From assembly GCA_038061815.1 (NCBI GenBank), contig JBBTYK010000019.1, positions 1-10,785 of the forward strand: a DNA stretch of 10,785 nt, written 5' to 3'. The stretch comes from JBBTXJ01 sp038061815. Lineage in GTDB: Bacteria; Patescibacteriota; Patescibacteriia; Magasanikbacterales; JBBTXJ01. Made by a program: the position numbers and the translations under genes. Below the pieces are notes generated by a model. The model saw nothing but the letters and a program-made list of their open reading frames with translations. It was not told the DNA's origin and did not search any database. Each line of letters opens with the position of its first letter. The stretch's first letter is position 1. This document shows, piece after piece, positions 6,508 through 10,785 of this stretch.

Positions 6508-6513
6508 ATAATA
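6508..6513 (-). promoter_or_regulatory. -10 box of the kinase gene (leaderless geometry)
   Basis: TATTAT on the minus strand, five of six matches to the consensus, separated by exactly 7 nt from the ATG at 6500. The -35 at 17-bp spacing is TTTTCT, weak, and lies within the U-tract of the preceding terminator. No Shine-Dalgarno site is present between box and start. Confidence 0.45.
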
Positions 6514-6526
6514 CCCACCATTCCAT

Positions 6527-6566
6527 AAAAAGAAAAGGCCTCGCTGGGATTGCTCCAAGCGAGGCC
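6527..6566 (-). terminator. intrinsic terminator after the PP2C gene
   Basis: On the minus strand GGCCTCGCTTGG (6566-6555), loop AGCAAT, CCCAGCGAGGCC (6548-6537): nine GC-rich pairs, one mismatch and two more pairs. It is followed directly by TTTTCTTTTT (6536-6527). This is a classic rho-independent terminator for the PP2C transcript, located just before the kinase promoter. Another 7-bp inverted repeat (GGGCGGC at 6573-6579, GCCGCCC at 6596-6602) lies between it and the PP2C stop codon. Confidence 0.85.
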
Positions 6567-6611
6567 GCGGACGGGCGGCTGCACGGCGTGTGATGGCCGC
6601 CCCCGCACGAT

Positions 6612-7451
6612 TCAAGCGCGCTCGATGATGAGCCCGCTCTTGTCGTCGTTGTTATACCGGAGCGGATTCATGAACGTGGAATCCGCCTCCTCCCGCGCGA
6701 CCACCGCGCGGTACCACGCGTCCAAACCTCCGGTCAGAATGGCCGTACCGACATCGTGCGGAGCATCTGCGACCGTCTGGAGTCCATCGCTCCAGAGCGC
6801 GAACCGCTTGACCTCGGCCAGAGGCACACAGCCGCTTCGCACGAGGTCGCGATTGACCGCGCCGTCAAGCACGGGGTATGAACCGGCGGTATTCCGCCGC
6901 TCGTACTGCTCCCGCAGCTTCGCCTTCACGCGCTCATCATCGCGCCTGCCGTCGCACGCGCGAAACACCTCTAACGTTGCGGCGTCCACCTCCCGCATGT
7001 GATTCTCCAGCGCGAACCGCACGCCGTCCGGCCGTTCGTGCATGAGCATGCCGTCCGCCACCTGCGCCCAGGTGAACGTCTGCTCCGCCGCATCGGTCAC
7101 CACCACGATTCCCGCAACCGCCGGCAAACGCCAGCGCACCTCGTGGTTGACCCCCCTCCCATCAAACGCGCGCTCAAGCGCCTCGTCTGCCCCGCACACG
7201 GCATTGAACGCGTCCGCGATGTCCGCAAGCGGAACCATCTCAAGGTGCTGCTGTACCTGCCGCATGGCCCAGCAACCGCCGGGGACGAACGTGCCGTCCA
7301 CCTTGTACCCATCCACCGACCCGTCAATGCTTGACACGCCATCAAGCACCGCGAACAGCGCGCGTTCTCCCTCAATTCTCACAACCGCGCCATCCTCGTT
7401 AGGCTTTTCCTGCCTGCCCGGCAGCGACAGCCGCGCTTGCTCTCTCCACAT
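6612..7451 (-). CDS. PP2C-type (PPM family) protein phosphatase
   Basis: A metal-dependent Ser/Thr protein phosphatase-like protein of 279 residues, slightly longer than Bacillus PrpC. PPM metal-site motifs appear in order: NEDG (18-21), LDGVSS (36-41), a VADGML segment (131-136), ALWSDGL (218-224) and the final NNDDKSG (267-273). The aspartates expected to hold the two metals (20, 37, 222, 269 or 270) are present, so activity is likely. No signal peptide or membrane helix is seen; it should be cytoplasmic. The ATG at 7451 has GGGGAG at 5-nt spacing; an upstream in-frame ATG (7496) is rejected because it covers that site. It has its own promoter and terminator. All six lysines are AAG, unlike the flanking genes, which prefer AAA. 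Confidence 0.82.
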   Translation of the reverse strand: MWREQARLSLPGRQEKPNEDGAVVRIEGERALFAVLDGVSSIDGSVDGYKVDGTFVPGGCWAMRQVQQHLEMVPLADIADAFNAVCGADEALERAFDGRGVNHEVRWRLPAVAGIVVVTDAAEQTFTWAQVADGMLMHERPDGVRFALENHMREVDAATLEVFRACDGRRDDERVKAKLREQYERRNTAGSYPVLDGAVNRDLVRSGCVPLAEVKRFALWSDGLQTVADAPHDVGTAILTGGLDAWYRAVVAREEADSTFMNPLRYNNDDKSGLIIERA

Positions 7452-7483
7452 TGGCGCTCCCCTTTCCTTTTTGGTGTACATCC

Positions 7484-7512
7484 ACCATAGCAACAAACAG
7501 AGGGCGCGTCAA
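7484..7512 (-). promoter_or_regulatory. promoter of the PP2C gene
   Basis: On the minus strand TTGACG (7512-7507), a 17-bp spacer and TATGGT (7489-7484), with the extended -10 element TGC directly before the -10. The leader of about 25-30 nt carries the GGGGAG ribosome-binding site (7462-7457). The -35 box begins only a few bases after the U-run of the upstream terminator. Confidence 0.75.
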
Positions 7513-7514
7513 GA

Positions 7515-7543
7515 ACAAAAAGGACCCCGCGAAACGAGGTCCT
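7515..7543 (-). terminator. intrinsic terminator after the IMPase-like gene
   Basis: On the minus strand AGGACCTCG (7543-7535), loop TTTCG, CGGGGTCCT (7529-7521): a 9-bp stem with one G-U pair. The stem runs into a T-run (7521-7517). It starts 7 bp after the stop codon of the IMPase-like gene and separates it from the PP2C transcription unit. Confidence 0.85.
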
Positions 7544-7550
7544 GCTCATG

Positions 7551-8390
7551 TCACGCAAGAATTGAGGCGAGTTCACGTCCGAGTTCCGGAGTCGCCGCCA
7601 CCATCCACGTATGGAGAACCGAGGGGTCAAGAAGGGCCTCGCGATACTGCAACGGCTTGCCGTCCCAGCTCCGCACATAGGCACCGGCTTGCTCCGCAAC
7701 AAACGCAGCAGGCGCAAAATCATACCCGCGTGACTGACTGAACACGGCATCAACGTGCCCCGTAAGCACTCTCATCACTGCCGGAGCACCGCTGATGTTC
7801 AGGAAGAGACCGAGCGTGTCAAATTGCGCGCCAAACTTCTCGAGATAGAGACGGATACGCGACGGTTTATTCGCGCTGCACGCAATGCGCGCGCCGGCAA
7901 TCTCCGTCGCTGACGAAAGTCGCGGCATGTAATGAACCGCGCCTTCAAACGCTCCGTCAATCTCACGATTGGCGCACAAAACGCGCGGCACCGACATCGC
8001 ATCAAACATGCCGACTGCCGCAGTACGAATTGACGGAATCGGCTTGTTCTCTACAACGGCCACCACAACTGCCCAGTTCCCCCACAACCCCATTTTCAAC
8101 CACGTGCTCCCGTCAAGGGCATCACTTGCGACGAACTCATCGCACGCCTCCAATTCCGCGCGAGAAAGCGGCGACTCTTCGCCAACGCAAACCCGCTTTT
8201 TGCCGCGCGTCTGAAACGCGCTATGCAACGTCTCTTCCGCCCACACGTCAATCCGATATGCGCTCGCGGATTTTTCGGGAATTGCTACCTCTTGGAACGC
8301 ATCCGCAGCGCCGACCGATTGGTCGATACGAGAAAGCGTACGCCGCACTGCTTTATAGAGCAGCGCCATCTCTTCCGTTGCCGTTTGCAC
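7551..8390 (-). CDS. inositol monophosphatase-family phosphatase
   Basis: A metal-dependent sugar/nucleotide phosphatase of the IMPase/FBPase superfamily, 279 residues. Metal-site motifs: VGEES (69-73; Glu71/Glu72), SDALDGST (89-96; Asp90 and Asp93, with Ala where DPLDGT usually has Pro) and YDFAPA (223-228; Asp224, in place of the usual WDxAAG). The catalytic frame is therefore intact but divergent. Possible substrates include inositol 1-phosphate, fructose 1,6-bisphosphate, PAP-like nucleotides or histidinol phosphate; the sequence alone does not decide. The start is GTG at 8390, fixed by a perfect AGGAGG 6 nt upstream; an ATG seven codons inside lies too far from that site. It lies 54 bp after yvcK with no clear promoter between, so the two are probably cotranscribed, ending at the terminator that follows. 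Confidence 0.83.
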   Translation of the reverse strand: MQTATEEMALLYKAVRRTLSRIDQSVGAADAFQEVAIPEKSASAYRIDVWAEETLHSAFQTRGKKRVCVGEESPLSRAELEACDEFVASDALDGSTWLKMGLWGNWAVVVAVVENKPIPSIRTAAVGMFDAMSVPRVLCANREIDGAFEGAVHYMPRLSSATEIAGARIACSANKPSRIRLYLEKFGAQFDTLGLFLNISGAPAVMRVLTGHVDAVFSQSRGYDFAPAAFVAEQAGAYVRSWDGKPLQYREALLDPSVLHTWMVAATPELGRELASILA

Positions 8391-8396
8391 AGGACT

Positions 8397-8402
8397 CCTC
8401 CT
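8397..8402 (-). promoter_or_regulatory. Shine-Dalgarno site deciding a GTG start
   Basis: AGGAGG on the minus strand, 6 nt before the GTG at 8390. It selects GTG over the in-frame ATG at 8369 for the IMPase-like gene. Confidence 0.8.
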
Positions 8403-8444
8403 ATCCTTTCAATGCTGTTGCCTGGAAATACCGGGCGTACCGCT

Positions 8445-9458
8445 CTAGAGGAGTGTCGCTATTACCTCCGCCAAGCGCGCGGAGTCGTGACGAACCACGT
8501 CATCGATGTGCGCGAGCGGCGCAATAAGCGGCATAGCGATAACCCGCCGTCTACCCAAACGTCCAACTGCGGGCAATTCCACAAACTGCGCGCCCTCGCG
8601 ACTATACCGCTCAAGCACGGCCGCTTCCGGTGATTCGTTGGTGCACACAACGACGTCAACCTCGCAACCGGCATACTTCTCAAATTCAGCGACGAAGTCG
8701 GTTGCTCCGAATCCGAACGTTTCGGCGCGCTTGGACATGATATTCGTTACCAAAACCAATGTACCGCGCCTATCCCGAAGCGCTTTCTGCATTTCCGCAA
8801 AAAGAACCGTCGGTATGACGCTCGTGTAGAGGTCGCCGGGTCCCGCGATAATCAAATCCGCGACGCCGATAGCGCGAAGCGCGCGTGACGAGGCGGGAAT
8901 GGGTATTGATTCCGGTGTTGGATCATGATTACGCTCGTTCTCTGTGCGGCGCTTCAACCACATGGCTGTGATGCGCCCCGTTCCCGCGTGAGTTCCCTTG
9001 TCAATAACATCCTCCCCGCACACCTCAACCCCATTTTCAAACCGCGCCCACAGGTCAACGAGTTCATCGGTGATTGGCAGCACCGTCCCCTTTGACCGCG
9101 TAATCTTGCCGACAGTCCGGATTGCCCGCGCCACATCGTGCGGATGCCTCTCCATGGAACCGGTGAGCAGAATATTGCCGATACGATGCCCTCCCATAAT
9201 TCCTTCGCCCAACGGCCGATGTTCAACCAGCCCCATGACGTCCGCATCGGCATTCCCCAACGCGAGCAGACAGCGGATCATGTCACCGGGCGGTAACACG
9301 CGCCGCTCGCACCGCAACTTCTCCGAAGAACCTCCGGAGTCCGCGCTCGTTACCACCGCGGTCAACGACAAGTCCCTGCGTTTCGCGCGAAGATTCTTCA
9401 ATCCTGCAAGCACAGCCGGCTGGCCAGTCCCACCACCCATCGTTACGATGTGTTTCAT
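8445..9458 (-). CDS. yvcK: YvcK/CofD-like family protein (putative gluconeogenesis factor)
   Basis: Bacillus YvcK binds UDP-sugars such as UDP-GlcNAc and is needed for cell shape and growth on gluconeogenic carbon; its exact activity is unsettled. The 337-residue product carries the family motifs: MGGGTGQP (7-14), TSADSGGSSEKLR (37-49), PPGDMIRCLLAL (56-67), GGHRIGNILL (89-98) and IIAGPGDLYTSVIP (203-216). The first variable position of the ADDGGSSG motif is Ser instead of Asp. No membrane segment is seen; cytoplasmic. The ATG at 9458 has a perfect AGGAGG (9469-9464) at 5-nt spacing and a good promoter. First gene of a likely yvcK-IMPase unit, with a PP2C gene next. Lysine codons lean to AAG (8 of 11). 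CofD proper (F420 synthesis) is the related alternative, but overall motifs fit YvcK better. Confidence 0.88.
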   Translation of the reverse strand: MKHIVTMGGGTGQPAVLAGLKNLRAKRRDLSLTAVVTSADSGGSSEKLRCERRVLPPGDMIRCLLALGNADADVMGLVEHRPLGEGIMGGHRIGNILLTGSMERHPHDVARAIRTVGKITRSKGTVLPITDELVDLWARFENGVEVCGEDVIDKGTHAGTGRITAMWLKRRTENERNHDPTPESIPIPASSRALRAIGVADLIIAGPGDLYTSVIPTVLFAEMQKALRDRRGTLVLVTNIMSKRAETFGFGATDFVAEFEKYAGCEVDVVVCTNESPEAAVLERYSREGAQFVELPAVGRLGRRRVIAMPLIAPLAHIDDVVRHDSARLAEVIATLL

Positions 9459-9476
9459 CGCATCCTCCTTTTCGTC

Positions 9477-9505
9477 ACTCTATCGGCACCGCCTCATTGT
9501 GTCAA
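9477..9505 (-). promoter_or_regulatory. promoter of yvcK
   Basis: On the minus strand a consensus TTGACA (9505-9500), a 17-bp spacer and TAGAGT (9482-9477). The leader of about 12-18 nt holds AGGAGG (9469-9464). It lies in the 49-bp gap after the nucleotidylyltransferase gene, where I see no terminator, so read-through from upstream is also possible. Confidence 0.7.
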
Positions 9506-9507
9506 AT

Positions 9508-10590
9508 CTACATCTCCAAATACGTATTGTCCCCGATGACCATTTTGTGGCCGACGGGCAATGATTGATTCGCCGGCACGAGGCGCGCGTTCGCGCCGAT
9601 GATGCTGTCCACTACGCGCGTGCCGCAACTGATGGATGCGCCCTCCATGATGATTGAATGTTCAATTTCCGTGTTCGCGACCGTGCCGTTGTCGCCGATG
9701 GATGCGTACGGCCCGATGTATGAATTGATAATCTGGCAATTCCGTCCGATGACCACCGGCCCGCGAATGAGCACGTTGCCGTCAATGCGCGTGCCCAAAC
9801 CGATAGACACCTTCCCCTGCAACCGCGCGGTGTCCGGCACGCGCGTTTCAACGCGAAATGCCGCGGCCGGCATGTCGTTTAAAATCAACAGGTTGCCCTC
9901 CAACAAATCTTCCGGTTTGCCGGTGTCTTTCCACCATCCGCTGATTTCCTCATACCCCACCGTCAATCCGTTGTCCAAATAGTACTGGTGCACGTCCGTA
10001 ATTTCCATCTCGCCGCGCGCGCTCGGTTTAATTCGTTCAACCGCCTCCAACGCGTGGTGGTCGTATAAATAAATACCGGTAATGGCAAACTGACTCATAG
10101 GCACGAGCGGTTTTTCAACCACGCGCACGATGCGTCCGTGCACGTCCATTTCCGGCACGCCGAATCGTTCCGGGTCTTTGACGCGCGAGAGCGCGAGCAT
10201 GCAGTTGAGATTTTCATTTTGAAAGCGTTCCACGAAACGCCGGATACTGCCCAAGATAATGTTGTCGCCGAGATACATGAGGAACGGGCCGTTCAAAAAA
10301 CCGACGTCTTTTGCGTTTTTGATGATGTGCGCGAGGCCGAGCGCACCACCGCGCTGTTCAATATATGTGATGCGAAGTCCCCACTGCGCTCCGTCTCCCA
10401 CCACGCGCTGAATTTCTTTTTCGTCTTCGTTGATGTTGATACCAACTTCCGTGATGCCGGTCTCCGCGATTTTTTCCAGCGCATGAAAAAGCATCGGCTT
10501 GTTGGCAAGCGGGATGAGGTGCTTGTTGATGGTGTGGGTGACGGGCCGGAGGCGCGTGGCGCGTCCGCCGGCGGTTAGCAGGGCTTTCAT
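9508..10590 (-). CDS. glucose-1-phosphate nucleotidylyltransferase, long RmlA-type with beta-helix tail
   Basis: Joins a sugar 1-phosphate to a nucleoside triphosphate to give an NDP-sugar for envelope polysaccharides. The 360-residue product has the nucleotidyltransferase fold (about 1-240) and a left-handed beta-helix (about 253-355) of hexapeptide repeats such as IGLGTRID, VLIRGPVVIG and IGPYASIGDNG. The signature region is GGRATRLRPVT (8-18), where the family norm is GGxGTRLxPxT; NKHLIPLANKPM follows, then the metal-site LGDN (107-110) and VEKP (158-161). Layout and length match the long form of glucose-1-phosphate thymidylyltransferase (StrD-like); GlcNAc-1-P uridylyltransferase is a less likely alternative. 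The ATG at 10590 has only a weak AAGG far upstream. It starts 13 bp after the preceding gene's stop, so the two are probably cotranscribed. Confidence 0.87.
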   Translation of the reverse strand: MKALLTAGGRATRLRPVTHTINKHLIPLANKPMLFHALEKIAETGITEVGININEDEKEIQRVVGDGAQWGLRITYIEQRGGALGLAHIIKNAKDVGFLNGPFLMYLGDNIILGSIRRFVERFQNENLNCMLALSRVKDPERFGVPEMDVHGRIVRVVEKPLVPMSQFAITGIYLYDHHALEAVERIKPSARGEMEITDVHQYYLDNGLTVGYEEISGWWKDTGKPEDLLEGNLLILNDMPAAAFRVETRVPDTARLQGKVSIGLGTRIDGNVLIRGPVVIGRNCQIINSYIGPYASIGDNGTVANTEIEHSIIMEGASISCGTRVVDSIIGANARLVPANQSLPVGHKMVIGDNTYLEM

Positions 10591-10603
10591 AGACGCAGAA
10601 ACC

Positions 10604-10785
10604 TTACCAAACTACTATTTTTTTTACAATCCATAGGTACGCGGCGAGGATTGGGTTCGCCACATACCGCAAAAGGGGCGAATCCACATCCGCCTCCTGA
10701 AAAAGGATGCGGCCGGTGGTAAACGCAAGCAACGCGCGGTCGCCTACCGTACGGGCCGCCTGCATCGCGCGGCGTTTTTTGAACC
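10604..10785 (-). CDS. C-terminal end of an unidentified protein (cut by window edge)
   Basis: An open frame of 59 codons enters from the right edge and stops at TAA (10606-10604). The product starts with a basic stretch (FKKRRAMQAARTVGDRALL) and ends with a hydrophobic or amphipathic segment (VANPILAAYLWIVKKIVVW), suggesting a membrane-associated C-terminus. I do not recognise the family. A polysaccharide-related membrane or glycosyltransferase protein would suit the next gene, but this is only context. One of the other two minus frames hits a stop early and the other reads as low-complexity Arg/Pro-rich sequence, which supports this frame. Confidence 0.6.
   Translation of the reverse strand, partial: FKKRRAMQAARTVGDRALLAFTTGRILFQEADVDSPLLRYVANPILAAYLWIVKKIVVW

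Noticed and set aside
6573..6602. 7-bp inverted repeat GGGCGGC/GCCGCCC as a second terminator
   Set aside because: The 16-nt loop is long and no U-run follows on either strand; the real terminator is the adjacent hairpin at 6527-6566.
6501..6608. Longer kinase gene starting at 6608
   Set aside because: The extra 36 codons cover the intrinsic terminator of the PP2C gene; the NahK-like alignment starts at the ATG at 6500.
1..10785. CRISPR array, insertion sequence, tRNA or rRNA gene, toxin-antitoxin pair
   Set aside because: Reading both strands I saw no direct-repeat array, transposase motif, terminal inverted repeats, cloverleaf-like segment or small paired genes; nearly all the space is taken by the listed genes.

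Overview
The window reads as a compact chromosomal segment of a small-genome bacterium, most likely a member of the Candidate Phyla Radiation (Patescibacteria, Parcubacteria-like). Supporting signs are near-gapless packing, the style of the CTP synthase and MurA sequences, a PEGA-domain protein with one membrane anchor, and a moderately high G+C content. TGA is used as a true stop (era, the IMPase-like gene, the PP2C gene), which argues against the TGA-as-glycine lineages Gracilibacteria and Absconditabacteria. The taxon is an inference; no rRNA gene is present. I see no mobile element, CRISPR array, tRNA or rRNA.

Layout. 1-1132 (minus): rplI followed by pyrG, the latter cut by the left edge. 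1213-2064 (plus): era, divergent from rplI and apparently sharing a -35 box with it. 2067-4588 (minus): murA then an S41/Ctp protease, an operon-like pair with an 8-bp gap that converges on era. 4634-5536 (plus): a membrane-anchored PEGA-domain protein, divergent from murA. 5529-6500 (minus): an APH-fold sugar kinase resembling N-acetylhexosamine 1-kinase (NahK), whose 3' end overlaps the PEGA gene by 8 bp. 6612-9458 (minus): a block made of a YvcK-family protein, an inositol-monophosphatase-family enzyme and a PP2C-type phosphatase, with recognisable sigma70-type promoters, strong Shine-Dalgarno sites and two intrinsic terminators. 9508-10590 (minus): a long-form glucose-1-phosphate nucleotidylyltransferase with a left-handed beta-helix tail. 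10604-10785 (minus): the C-terminal end of an unidentified protein.

How the genes fit together. Much of the window concerns nucleotide sugars and the cell envelope. MurA consumes UDP-GlcNAc, YvcK homologues bind UDP-GlcNAc, the NahK-like kinase could make an amino-sugar 1-phosphate, and the nucleotidylyltransferase activates a sugar 1-phosphate. CTP synthase, bL9 and Era are housekeeping (pyrimidine supply, ribosome, 30S assembly). In Bacillus, YvcK is phosphorylated by the Ser/Thr kinase PrkC and dephosphorylated by the PP2C phosphatase PrpC, so a PP2C gene two genes downstream of yvcK is suggestive.

The most notable points are: (i) two genes, era and the NahK-like kinase, whose -10 box ends exactly 7 nt before the ATG, the geometry of leaderless mRNAs, while the 6.6-9.5 kb block uses strong Shine-Dalgarno sites; (ii) a change in lysine-codon preference across that block; (iii) a Lys-to-Asn change at a nucleotide-binding position of CTP synthase; and (iv) the NahK-like kinase itself. 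I found no clearly new multi-gene system.
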